From: Maribellus luteus
GTDB lineage: Bacteria; Bacteroidota; Bacteroidia; Bacteroidales; Prolixibacteraceae
Direction: 5' to 3'
NCBI RefSeq assembly: GCF_003576475.1
Contig: NZ_QWGR01000020.1
Span: forward strand, 1-64,000
Length of the DNA: 64,000 bases
Below are positions 9,032 through 17,732 of this stretch, piece after piece. The position numbers and the translations under genes are program-made. Positions within the stretch are counted from its first letter, which is position 1; every line of letters starts with the position of its first letter. Below the pieces are notes generated by a model. It ran no database searches. It had not been told where the DNA came from and saw only the letters and a program-made list of their open reading frames with translations.

Positions 9032-10711
9032 TCAATCACTGACAGAAATTTTTTCAGTATACCTGACCTCAATCTTCTGTTGACAAGAAGAAAAAGTGTT
9101 GTTTTTCAACTCTACACCCTTAGCTCCCCGAATGGAGATTCCCACTTCCGCATTTTCTCCCTCTATTATATTCTGTACGATGGCTATATTTTTATGAATA
9201 CCGGCCTTGGTATCATCCGGTGCCTTCACGTTGACTGCAATTCCGCAGGCACCGTTATTTGTCGCATCGCCTCTCCCGGTTCTCATAATCCGGTTATTAC
9301 GGATGGTAACATTCGCAGAGCCAGGCCCCTCGCGCCAGTCGCCCTCGGCACCAATGTGAATAGCCGTACCCGTTCCCTCCCGAAAAGTACAATTCTCGAT
9401 CAGCACGTTGCGGGTTTTTACCAGTACACCACGCGCCAGATGGCTGCCCACGTATGAATTAACAAATTCGAGTTTCGGCAGTCTGGTAACATCAATCAGG
9501 TAATAGTCATTGAAATCGCCCGGAAGCTTGCGATTTAGTGTCAATACACTTTTCCATTCTCTTGGAAACGTGTCCACTTCCACAACGGTAAGCGAGTCAA
9601 TCACCTCCAAAGTTGTTTTCTTTACAATTTCAAGGGCATTCCCAATATCCGGAAAATCAAGTACGCATGCGTGTGTGCACCAGCGATCTTCCAGCTTAAT
9701 TTCATACGAGTTATTGCCTAAATCTTTGGTTATTTTATGATAGTACCCATGCACATTCGTAGCGTCATCTCCTTGCCCTTCAAACATGCAACCATCGAAA
9801 CGGATCAGGCCGGTACAGGAAGTAAAGTGCGTAGCATCGGTATTGGTAGACTGGTATTTCCCTGGAGCCGGTACAATACGAAGTCCTTCCATTAATACAT
9901 TGTGCGAACGGTGTCCAACAATTCCCATCCCGGGCTGAGCATGAATGGTCACCCTCCTCAACACCGTGTTTTTTGCTTCGTGAACCAAAATAGCCGGACG
10001 GAAGTGCATCATGTGATTCATCAAGGCAACTGTCCCAAGCATCTCCGGTTTTGCTTTGGTGAAGATGCGCACCGTTTTTTCATCCAGCTTACGGGTTTTA
10101 AACGGATGATACAGCGATTGCCCCAGTAAACGGTTCTTCTGCAGGTCCCAAAACATAATCCGGGTAATGGTCATGTCATCCCCTAACCACTGTACATCAG
10201 TAAGCTCCACATCCAGAAACTCTTTATCAACGTTCACCACTTTTCCTTCGCTGTGTGGAATGGTTTTGTAATCGATGGTCAAGCCTTCGATGGTGATGTC
10301 CCGGCAGTTTTCCAGCGACACAGGCTCCATCCAACCATGGCACAAAAGCGTAGCACCTTCAGCCATAATCCGGAGATTATTCACTCCATTGAAATCGATC
10401 CCACGTGAATATGGGAAATAGGGTGTATACACAACATCCTGTGGATTCTCTCCTAACTTGCCTGCCATGATGTCATTCATCAGCTTGATCGCTCCCGCAT
10501 CGGAAATATCATATACCCCCGGGGGCATTATTAAAGTTTCAGCTCCACTTTTCCGGCACTCATCAATGGCTTTCTGAATCGCTTCACGATCATTCTTGCC
10601 ATCGTTGGGGAGGGCACCATAATCAGTTACATCAATATTTTGAGCTTGCAACAGAATGGTTGTCAACAGGACAAAACTCATTAAAATCAGTCGTTTCGGT
10701 ATATTTTCCAT
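9032..10711 (-). CDS. Second GH110-type alpha-galactosidase (parallel beta-helix)
   Basis: Secreted beta-helix glycosidase paralogous to the gene at 5748-7565. After a signal peptide (about residues 1-23) it opens with a pectate-lyase-like start (IDVTDYGALPNDGKNDREAI). Asp292 (TDATHF) and Asp315-Asp316 (GQGDDATNVHG) show the same 23-plus-1 spacing as the catalytic aspartates of the other GH110. Later rungs include VLIENCTFREGTG and VTIRNNRIMRTG. The length, 559 residues, suits GH110. The two paralogs differ widely outside the active site, so they probably act on different linkages or contexts. It is read with its neighbours, 36 bp before the GH101-like gene. Confidence 0.8.
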   Translation of the reverse strand: MENIPKRLILMSFVLLTTILLQAQNIDVTDYGALPNDGKNDREAIQKAIDECRKSGAETLIMPPGVYDISDAGAIKLMNDIMAGKLGENPQDVVYTPYFPYSRGIDFNGVNNLRIMAEGATLLCHGWMEPVSLENCRDITIEGLTIDYKTIPHSEGKVVNVDKEFLDVELTDVQWLGDDMTITRIMFWDLQKNRLLGQSLYHPFKTRKLDEKTVRIFTKAKPEMLGTVALMNHMMHFRPAILVHEAKNTVLRRVTIHAQPGMGIVGHRSHNVLMEGLRIVPAPGKYQSTNTDATHFTSCTGLIRFDGCMFEGQGDDATNVHGYYHKITKDLGNNSYEIKLEDRWCTHACVLDFPDIGNALEIVKKTTLEVIDSLTVVEVDTFPREWKSVLTLNRKLPGDFNDYYLIDVTRLPKLEFVNSYVGSHLARGVLVKTRNVLIENCTFREGTGTAIHIGAEGDWREGPGSANVTIRNNRIMRTGRGDATNNGACGIAVNVKAPDDTKAGIHKNIAIVQNIIEGENAEVGISIRGAKGVELKNNTFSSCQQKIEVRYTEKISVSD

Positions 10712-10812
10712 CGGTTGGTCTTTCAGGTTAAAAATAGGTTTAAGTCAATTTTAAAGACTCACTTCATCGGAAATTGGGATAAAGCCCTCAATTTTTGGGA
10801 TGAATAAGGCGA

Positions 10813-13581
10813 CTAATTTTCGAGGTCCAACTTGAAACGATATTCAGGATGTAGCTCAATCGTTGTTATTGCTGCCTGATCAAGCCCTGTTTTATCGACA
10901 TACTTCTCGAAATAAATATCCGGGTTTGCCCTATCAAAAGCCTTGGCCCGCAACAAAAGTGGGTTATCCTGCAAACGATCCCGGTAACGATTGATCCCAA
11001 TCACCCAATCTGTTCCATCAAACAGATAATCGCTGATCAGTTCTTCGCCAAGATAAGCGTCGGCGCGATCGCCTCTAAAGGAAATGGCCAGTCGCAACTC
11101 TTCTTTACCAAATAGCATATCAGCGGGAAGTTTGATTTCGTAATAATCCAGTCCATCGTCTTTCCGCCACTTGAAAGAAGGCAGTTTGTTTTCACCCTGC
11201 CAGCCAAGTCGATTAACCGGCATCCTGTTTTCTCCAACCGACTCCCAAGTCTGGTCCGTAGCCCAATGTAAACGACTTCCATTGTTCATCAGACTTTCAA
11301 TTTCGCCAATAAACTGCAAGCCGGGATTCTCTGATTCAATACGAATATCGTTTACCCCATTATTGAATGTGCCATTCAAATCAGCCTCCCAGTAATTCCC
11401 GTTTTGCTTTAGGTCAATTAATATGTTATTCAAAAAAGCCGAAACCGGCTGTGAAGCGGAACATCGAAGTGTTGCCTCTTTCACTCCGGCCAATGAGCGG
11501 GCATCCAAAACCTTAGTGATTATGCTTTTCCCGGTGTTGCTGGCAGACTCAATCCATTTTGATTTTTCCATAGGACGATAGCCAACAGCTTCAACAGGTA
11601 GCCTTAAAATATCTTTTTCAAAATCATGAACCTCAAAAATTCCATCTGTTGGTTGATTTACGGATAGCTCGGGATAAATTAAGACTTGCTGTTTGTTGGC
11701 TTCCGCGAAAAGGGTCAGTTGCCCATCCTCAATAAAAATCCCGGATTCGGTCATTGCCAAATATTCTGTATCGGTATTTTTAAACTTCCATACTTTATCC
11801 GATTGCTCCTCAGTCAAAGTCAGGACTTTTATCACTGAACCATCTTTCTGTTCAATTTCGATAAGGCAATCCGTTCCCGGATTTAAATCAGATACAAAAT
11901 ATCCATTGGCTTCCTTCCTTACCTTCCCGTTGGCAGCCTTTATATTCTTTATCCCACCAGCACTGAAAAAATACTCAGCAGGAATGGCATCGTCTCCGAA
12001 AAATGCCCACAGTTTATCTTTTCCGTTCTGAAGCTTTGCGATGGGCTGAACCGTTGCGTATTTTAGTTGAACCTGCCCCATCTCCAGGTTAAACGGCCAC
12101 ATAAAATAGGCTCCATCTTTAATGGTAACGGCTGTGCGCGGAATCTTCAAAGTCTCCGTTTTCAACTTTACCTCAAACTGCACATTCTCAAAATTCTTTC
12201 GGGAGCGCTTATAAAGGTAGTTCGAGCAAAACAGATAGCCCTGATTGCCATCGGTGCGAACGGCCCATTGAAGGTTGGCCGTGTCATTGTTGGAAGCAGG
12301 GAGATAGGCAACTTGTCTGGCTAGGTCGCTCCCAAAATCATTCATAAAATAGTTGTACTTTTTGGTTTCACTCATTACAGCACCAATTTGCCCAAACTCT
12401 CTCAAAGGGGCTTGGTAATCATATGAAACCCGACTGGTTGACGACTCCAGCGTCGTCAGTTTGCCCACCTGGTTACTTCCTCCGCTATACATGTAATACC
12501 CCATCAGGTTCACGCCACAGCCAAGCCGAAGATTGATATTCGCTCCGGCCATTTCTTCCGGCACAATGGGACGGCGATGATAAAAACTGGGAGTCCCCAA
12601 TCCGACTTCACAGGTAAAGTAAGGCGATTCCACTTCCTGCGAATTAAGCGATTGTACTTCACCGTCGAGTTGTATTAAATCGGTCCCGATATTATCCGAC
12701 AAGCGGTTGTAGCTAAAAAATTGAAAGTTACTCACCGGCAACTCATCAGTTCCCCGAGTCCAGGGCGTTTCGATATAATAGCCGGCATAAGGAATGATCT
12801 CTTTCTTCGGATAATCAGAGGCCATCCAATGAGTCATGGAATAGACAGGAACGTCAAATCCTTCTTCAATGGCAATCTTTTTTAGCTCCATCAAATGAGA
12901 CACAACATGCCCTTCGGTTACATATTCATTTTCGAGCTGTAAGCCCATAACCGGACCCCCATCCTTATACAGCAAGCCTTCAACCTGTCTGAACACCGCC
13001 TGATACCACCTCCTGGTATATGCCAAATAGAGCGGGTCGTTATAGCGCTTGCGGATATACGTTTTTTGCATTAACCAATCGGGAAGACCTCCGTTACGGC
13101 ATTCTGCATTGCAATACGGGCCAAACCGCAGGTGTACCAGCAGCCCGACTTCATCGCACAGCTGGATAAACTTCCGTAAGTTATTGTTTCCGGTCCAGTT
13201 CATCTGCCCTTCAATCTCCTCGTGATAAATCCAAAGAACATACGTACTAACAATGGTTATTCCCGAAGCCTTCATTTTCAAAAGGGTTTCTTTCCAATAG
13301 CGATGGTCATAACGACTATAATGAAATTCGCCCATAACCGGAAGAACCGGCTCTCCGCCAATAGTCATGTAAAGACTGTTCAATTCAATCTCCTGACCGC
13401 CAGGCCCCGGATTCCCCATCTGAAAGTCACCCTTCAGAACCGGATAGCTTATTTTCCTCAAATCAATCTGAAAATCCGTTGCATAAAGGTCATTGTGTAA
13501 CAACATCAATACCGCTAGCAAAAGGAACAACTGCCTGGCTGGTTGAGCAATATTTCTAGTTTTATAGTTTAAAAGAATCAT
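10813..13581 (-). CDS. GH35 beta-galactosidase
   Basis: Secreted retaining exo-beta-galactosidase. The N-terminal signal region covers about residues 1-34. The TIM barrel shows the GH35 hallmarks GEFHYSRYDHRYWKETL, GPYCNAECRNGGLPDWL (the usual CAEW is CNAEC here) and GLQLENEY with acid/base Glu219; the nucleophile is Glu325 in YFTCEVGLGTP. Beta-sandwich domains follow to residue 922, as in large GH35 enzymes. In this locus it would remove terminal beta-galactose, for instance after GH110 has exposed it. The gene is followed 100 bp later by the second GH110 gene and preceded closely (12 bp) by the endonuclease/phosphatase-fold gene. Confidence 0.9.
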   Translation of the reverse strand: MILLNYKTRNIAQPARQLFLLLAVLMLLHNDLYATDFQIDLRKISYPVLKGDFQMGNPGPGGQEIELNSLYMTIGGEPVLPVMGEFHYSRYDHRYWKETLLKMKASGITIVSTYVLWIYHEEIEGQMNWTGNNNLRKFIQLCDEVGLLVHLRFGPYCNAECRNGGLPDWLMQKTYIRKRYNDPLYLAYTRRWYQAVFRQVEGLLYKDGGPVMGLQLENEYVTEGHVVSHLMELKKIAIEEGFDVPVYSMTHWMASDYPKKEIIPYAGYYIETPWTRGTDELPVSNFQFFSYNRLSDNIGTDLIQLDGEVQSLNSQEVESPYFTCEVGLGTPSFYHRRPIVPEEMAGANINLRLGCGVNLMGYYMYSGGSNQVGKLTTLESSTSRVSYDYQAPLREFGQIGAVMSETKKYNYFMNDFGSDLARQVAYLPASNNDTANLQWAVRTDGNQGYLFCSNYLYKRSRKNFENVQFEVKLKTETLKIPRTAVTIKDGAYFMWPFNLEMGQVQLKYATVQPIAKLQNGKDKLWAFFGDDAIPAEYFFSAGGIKNIKAANGKVRKEANGYFVSDLNPGTDCLIEIEQKDGSVIKVLTLTEEQSDKVWKFKNTDTEYLAMTESGIFIEDGQLTLFAEANKQQVLIYPELSVNQPTDGIFEVHDFEKDILRLPVEAVGYRPMEKSKWIESASNTGKSIITKVLDARSLAGVKEATLRCSASQPVSAFLNNILIDLKQNGNYWEADLNGTFNNGVNDIRIESENPGLQFIGEIESLMNNGSRLHWATDQTWESVGENRMPVNRLGWQGENKLPSFKWRKDDGLDYYEIKLPADMLFGKEELRLAISFRGDRADAYLGEELISDYLFDGTDWVIGINRYRDRLQDNPLLLRAKAFDRANPDIYFEKYVDKTGLDQAAITTIELHPEYRFKLDLEN

Positions 13582-13593
13582 TTTGCGGAAGTT

Positions 13594-14454
13594 TTATTGG
13601 ATACTATTTGTAAGGATTACCACAGGATGGTGGTCAGAAGGAAATTGCTTGTTTCTAAAGTCAGTTAGCACCCCATAATGGCTGACCTCAACCTGCTTGT
13701 TCACGAAGATATAGTCGATTCGTGCTTGCTGAGCCTTTCCAAAACGAAAGCCATTAAATGTCCCTTCCGGACCATAGGGCTTTTTCGCGCTCTTCATTTT
13801 ACTATCATAAAGGCCATTACTTGTCAGTTCTTTATAGGCCGGGCTATCGGGAGTAAAATTGAAATCCCCCATGACAAAAACCGGTTTGTTCTCAACCATG
13901 CTTTTTATGGTGTCATTCAGCAGCCGGGCACTTTGCAGGCGCGCTTCTTTACCCACACTATCAAAATGGGTATTAAAAACGTAGAATTGACTTGTTGAAT
14001 CCAACGTCTCAAAAAGTGCCCAGCTACAAATACGTGTATAGCCTGCATCCCACGAACGGCTGACTTTTTCAGGCGTTTTTGACAACCAGAAGGTACCCGA
14101 TGAAAGAACTCGAAACTTGTCAGCCCGATAAAAAATAGGATTGAATTCTCCCTCGTTTTTTCCATCTTCACGAGCTACTCCAATCCATTTATAGGCGGAG
14201 AGTTGCTCATCAAAATAGTCGATTTGATGACGATGTGGCTCCTGCATTCCCACCACATCCGGCGAATGAAAATCAATCAAACCTATTTGAAAATCCTTTC
14301 GGTTTGCCCAGTCATTCTGTTTGGGCTTCCCTTTGTTGAAAATTGACTCATCATACCGGACATTGAAAGTCATTAACTTTAAATTGGTTTGGGCCGGGGC
14401 AATGAGCTTGGAAAATGTAAACAGCACCAGCAATATTAAGTGTAATAATTTCAT
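13594..14454 (-). CDS. Secreted endonuclease/exonuclease/phosphatase-fold protein
   Basis: Exported protein of the EEP superfamily (Mg-dependent phosphodiesterase fold). The signal peptide is MKLLHLILLVLFTFSKLIAPAQ. Family motifs appear in order: LMTFNVRYDE, VVGMQEPHRHQID (metal-binding Glu), VMGDFNFTPDSPAY, RIDYIFV and the catalytic SDHHPV near the C-terminus. Its 286 residues are typical. Members of this family are frequent passengers in Bacteroidota PULs; the substrate there is unsettled and may be a phosphorylated or nucleotide-like glycan decoration. It is tightly packed between the GH35 gene (12 bp) and the GH-D gene (13 bp). Confidence 0.87.
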   Translation of the reverse strand: MKLLHLILLVLFTFSKLIAPAQTNLKLMTFNVRYDESIFNKGKPKQNDWANRKDFQIGLIDFHSPDVVGMQEPHRHQIDYFDEQLSAYKWIGVAREDGKNEGEFNPIFYRADKFRVLSSGTFWLSKTPEKVSRSWDAGYTRICSWALFETLDSTSQFYVFNTHFDSVGKEARLQSARLLNDTIKSMVENKPVFVMGDFNFTPDSPAYKELTSNGLYDSKMKSAKKPYGPEGTFNGFRFGKAQQARIDYIFVNKQVEVSHYGVLTDFRNKQFPSDHHPVVILTNSIQ

Positions 14455-14467
14455 AAGTCGTTTTTTA

Positions 14468-16720
14468 CTATTCGTTCGTTGTTTTAAACGAAACTTCCCA
14501 TTGTACCGATGAAGTTTTGGCAGGCTGATACGAAACTTTCAAGACTTCACCTTTTTGTTCAGTTCTGGCTTGCTGACCATTGATTACGGCCGACTGCAAC
14601 AAGTAGGCTTTGGGAACATAAATGGTAATCACATACTCATCGTCTATTACCACCCGACTTCGTCCTTTAAGTGAGTTTTCTTCCCACAGCAGCTTTTCAA
14701 TTTCAGCAGCCCCCTGCGACAAATGACGGTTTGTAGATACTAATTGGGGATGGTCTAGCTTTTCCCGAATGGCCAAGGATTCCAGTCCATAAGGCTCCAA
14801 TTCACCCAACGCAAAATCACCTTTCAATACTCCGTACATTTTATCCCGCCAGAACTCATACAACAGGTATTCCTTCGAAGAATCGAGCCCTAAGTCAGCA
14901 AACTTCAACACAACCGGCTCAAGCGACTTTTGATTTCTTTCCGACCAATTTAAGCGATGTAACACATTCCAGTTTTCAAAACCTGTATTGAACTCATTCA
15001 GCCAATAGGTGCACACCTCACCAAACTGATCTCCATCAATGGGTGTAGGATGTTTTCCTGTCGTAATATCAGTACGCTTGTTGTTTCTAAGCCAATCTGT
15101 TTTCCCCGGATCAAAGTCGTATAATTGTCCGGGAACTGAAAATAAAACAGGAGACGAACGACGCAAACCGTAGATCCGACTATCGTCCTCATACACTTCG
15201 GGTTTATCGCTGAGCATTAACATGGCTCCGGCAATTGAGGCTAAAGCTGGGCGTATGATGGTTTCCCGCTCCAATGCTTCTCTGGCTTCCAGGTCTTTTA
15301 CATTGCCAATATCTTTGCCTTTTTTATTGGGAGACACATCACAATGATCAGGATCGTTACGCCAGACAATGCCGTTCCACGAATTATATTGCTGCAAGGT
15401 AACCGGGCCATAACCATCGCCACCAATACGGCAGGCATCAGCCAATCCGATACTTTCGGGTAAAACTCCCCAACACGACAAGATAAAAGTATCGTCACCC
15501 AGTTCTTCGCGAGCAATGCGCAGGTAAGCCCGCAGCACTTCATCAGGAGCAATGCCTTTTTCGCGGCACCATTCTATATTGTTGTGCAAATTATCATAGA
15601 GATAGTGACGAAGCTGATCGATTTTCACATATTCAATCCCTGCGTTTTTCAACCCTTTAAAAACAGGGCGAATCAATGCTTCAACCACTTCGGGATTAGT
15701 AGCATCCAACACATAGCTCACCCATGGTGCTGCTGCCGGTTTCCCTGACTCATCGTGCACAAACCAATCCGGATGTTCCTGAACCGTTTCTTCATCCGAA
15801 AAAAAGCAGCCCATCCATACCGCCGGATCAAAACCTGCCTGGTGAGTTGAAGTCACATAGCCTGTTAGTCCTGAAGGAAACAGGTCTTTCTTCCAATCGA
15901 GCCAGGTAGTAGGACGGCCTCCCAGGTAACCATTTGCTTGCGCACAGTTTTTACGCTCACGGTCATTTTCCCCTTGATAAACATCATCAATCTGAATAAA
16001 GCGATACCCATAATCGGCCATGTTTTTCTTTTGCCACATTTCCAACAATTCGAGATGATCCTCTTCCGTAAATTTCCTGAAATAAGCCCACCACGAACAC
16101 CATCCGGTAATGGATTCTTTGTAAATAGTATAAGTCCAGGGTTGAAAATGAGGTAAGTTCCTGTGTTTTTGATAGTAGCGCGGACGAAAAACCAGCTCTG
16201 CACTTTTCGCGGTAAATGTGAGTTCAAACTGTGTTGTTCCGTTTGGGTTTCGAGAGGATCTAATCACAGTCCCAGGTGGCAGCTCAAGCATCCAGTCCAG
16301 GTTTCGGTCGTAAATCGCATTGTTTCGCAGGTTATTGCTCAATCCATGCGAGGTACGCACTAGAGCCAATTTCTCCTGGGCATCGCCCCAGGTTTCGGCT
16401 GCCAAAGCTTCTGAGCTTCCATACACAAAAGCATGAACAGTAGTTTCCCTTTCAAAATTGAGTTGAATTCGCTGTTCGATGACCTGATCGCCACTTTCCT
16501 TTGTGACAGTTTGTACCGGATTATCAAACGCTCCTTCAAAAATAATGGCATCTCCATACTGTAAGGTTACCGATTTTTTATCGTCCCCAATGTTCAGTTT
16601 TGCCGGGGTATTTTGCGGGCCTCCAGGCAATTCAGAAAAAGAAAGAAAGGTATTATTCTGTGCTCTTCCCTGAAGCAGGAAAAATAAACATATTCCAATA
16701 AGTAGTAAGTTCTGTTTCAC
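14468..16720 (-). CDS. Clan GH-D alpha-galactosidase-like enzyme (GH36/GH27 type)
   Basis: Probable secreted retaining alpha-galactosidase or alpha-N-acetylgalactosaminidase. It starts with GTG at 16720, directly at a signal peptide (MKQNLLLIGICLFFLLQGRA). An N-terminal beta domain (about 25-195) precedes the barrel with GWCSWWAYF (206-214), FIQIDDVYQG, the nucleophile candidate Asp368 in YVKIDQL and the acid/base candidate Asp435 in CRIGGDGYGP; both positions are standard for clan GH-D. A C-terminal beta domain follows. It is the first gene of the enzyme block, 497 bp downstream of the DUF5018-like lipoprotein gene, a gap wide enough for a separate promoter. Confidence 0.82.
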   Translation of the reverse strand: MKQNLLLIGICLFFLLQGRAQNNTFLSFSELPGGPQNTPAKLNIGDDKKSVTLQYGDAIIFEGAFDNPVQTVTKESGDQVIEQRIQLNFERETTVHAFVYGSSEALAAETWGDAQEKLALVRTSHGLSNNLRNNAIYDRNLDWMLELPPGTVIRSSRNPNGTTQFELTFTAKSAELVFRPRYYQKHRNLPHFQPWTYTIYKESITGWCSWWAYFRKFTEEDHLELLEMWQKKNMADYGYRFIQIDDVYQGENDRERKNCAQANGYLGGRPTTWLDWKKDLFPSGLTGYVTSTHQAGFDPAVWMGCFFSDEETVQEHPDWFVHDESGKPAAAPWVSYVLDATNPEVVEALIRPVFKGLKNAGIEYVKIDQLRHYLYDNLHNNIEWCREKGIAPDEVLRAYLRIAREELGDDTFILSCWGVLPESIGLADACRIGGDGYGPVTLQQYNSWNGIVWRNDPDHCDVSPNKKGKDIGNVKDLEAREALERETIIRPALASIAGAMLMLSDKPEVYEDDSRIYGLRRSSPVLFSVPGQLYDFDPGKTDWLRNNKRTDITTGKHPTPIDGDQFGEVCTYWLNEFNTGFENWNVLHRLNWSERNQKSLEPVVLKFADLGLDSSKEYLLYEFWRDKMYGVLKGDFALGELEPYGLESLAIREKLDHPQLVSTNRHLSQGAAEIEKLLWEENSLKGRSRVVIDDEYVITIYVPKAYLLQSAVINGQQARTEQKGEVLKVSYQPAKTSSVQWEVSFKTTNE

Positions 16721-16983
16721 TGGTTATCAGTTTAGTTATTTCTACAATTTTCTTTTTTCGAAAGGAATTCTGATGGCGTGTATCCTACTAAAAAAGTGTC
16801 AATTTCTCTTTAAATTCTATACAATACTCATTTTTCATCAACTACCAGGCTTTTGGACAGATTCATAAAAAACAGGTCGAAATCTTTACCATTTTCATAC
16901 AAAATACCTATTAAGCTCCTGGTAATTTTGAAACAGTTATATGGTCTTAGCTACTTCCATTTTTTTGAACTTCATAATTTTGA

Positions 16984-17085
16984 TTAAGATATAGTAATGA
17001 AAAACAGCTTTATCACGGTTATTACGAAACAGATACAGAGGCACTTTACAGAATCGCACAACTGGAAGAAGTGGACATGCAATAG
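16984..17085 (+). pseudogene. Possible gene fragment on the opposite strand
   Basis: A 33-codon stretch between a TGA and a TAG has protein-like composition, including the run QLYHGYYETDTEALYRIAQL. It has no start codon and no upstream continuation. It may be the tail of a gene lost during assembly of the locus. I do not recognise the family, and chance cannot be excluded at this length. Confidence 0.25.
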
Positions 17086-17133
17086 TAAAACAGGGATAAA
17101 AGTTCTAAAAAATAGGCGAATAATGCGAGCGAA

Positions 17134-17177
17134 GAGTCCGTTGCCGGCTTGGAAATTCCGGTTACCGGCAACGGCTC
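17134..17177 (-). terminator. GC-rich inverted repeat downstream of the SusCD-lipoprotein unit
   Basis: Arms GAGTCCGTTGCCGG (17134-17147) and CCGGCAACGGCTC (17165-17177) pair over 13 bp with a single bulged base and a 17-nt loop. It lies about 40 bp past the stop codon of the lipoprotein gene. No T tract follows in the minus direction, so it may be an attenuator or processing/stability hairpin rather than a full terminator. Confidence 0.5.
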
Positions 17178-17216
17178 TGATCTAACTAGCTTAGCCTACT
17201 TCAATATGTACATGCC

Positions 17217-17699
17217 TCAGTTTAAAACCAATTCAGTTATTCTTATCGTCCAGGTCTGTGTTGTTTTGCCGTTGGCAGCAGTAATTTTATACTTGCGCGA
17301 AGTAGAAAAATCGCCTGGTTTACCAAGTACCGGTGCTCCATCAACAGGCTCAATCGTTGCAGCGGTTGAGATATTCATGTAGCAAACGATGTTGCTCAGT
17401 GAAACTTTCTGGCGTTCCTCCTCGGTGAAAGTACCGCTGGCTTCAGGAACTGTGATGATAACAACTACTTCATTTCCGTTGATCTCTTTAGCAACTTCGA
17501 GTCTTTGGTTTTTTACAACCTCAGAACCGTCAATCCACTCATCATCTGAGTCGAGGTAACGGTGTTCGAAGAATATATTGGCAATTTCTGCCTCTTCGAA
17601 AGCTGGCAAGTCATCTAAACCACTTTTCAAACATGAGGTGAAACTAAACAAAACCCCAAGCATTAAAATCAGTGTTTTATAATTCAATATTCTTTTCAT
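17217..17699 (-). CDS. Small surface lipoprotein, DUF5018-like, of the SusCD system
   Basis: A 160-residue lipoprotein with lipobox LFSFTSC (Cys23). The C-terminal part (DFSTSRKYKITAANGKTTQTWTIRIT) resembles the Ig-like DUF5018 or related domains found behind SusD in many PULs. It probably sits on the cell surface as an auxiliary glycan-binding protein; binding is not shown. It is separated from susD by 33 bp and is the last member of the SusCD unit. Confidence 0.72.
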   Translation of the reverse strand: MKRILNYKTLILMLGVLFSFTSCLKSGLDDLPAFEEAEIANIFFEHRYLDSDDEWIDGSEVVKNQRLEVAKEINGNEVVVIITVPEASGTFTEEERQKVSLSNIVCYMNISTAATIEPVDGAPVLGKPGDFSTSRKYKITAANGKTTQTWTIRITELVLN

Positions 17700-17732
17700 C
17701 GTATTTCAATTTAGTATTTATGCTTCCACTTT

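Larger units (their letters stand above)
16721..17216. other. Gap between the SusCD unit and the enzyme block
   Basis: About 500 bp without an intact gene. It is AT-rich on its lower side, where a promoter for the enzyme block would lie, although no full TTTG/TAnnTTTG pair was found. It also contains a short plus-strand coding-like fragment (16984-17085) and a GC-rich inverted repeat (17134-17177) just past the DUF5018-like gene. Confidence 0.6.

Noticed and set aside
16997-17185. Plus-strand ATG frame of 62 codons in the gap
   Set aside because: Its composition is not protein-like and another frame over the same bases looks more natural; no start context is seen.
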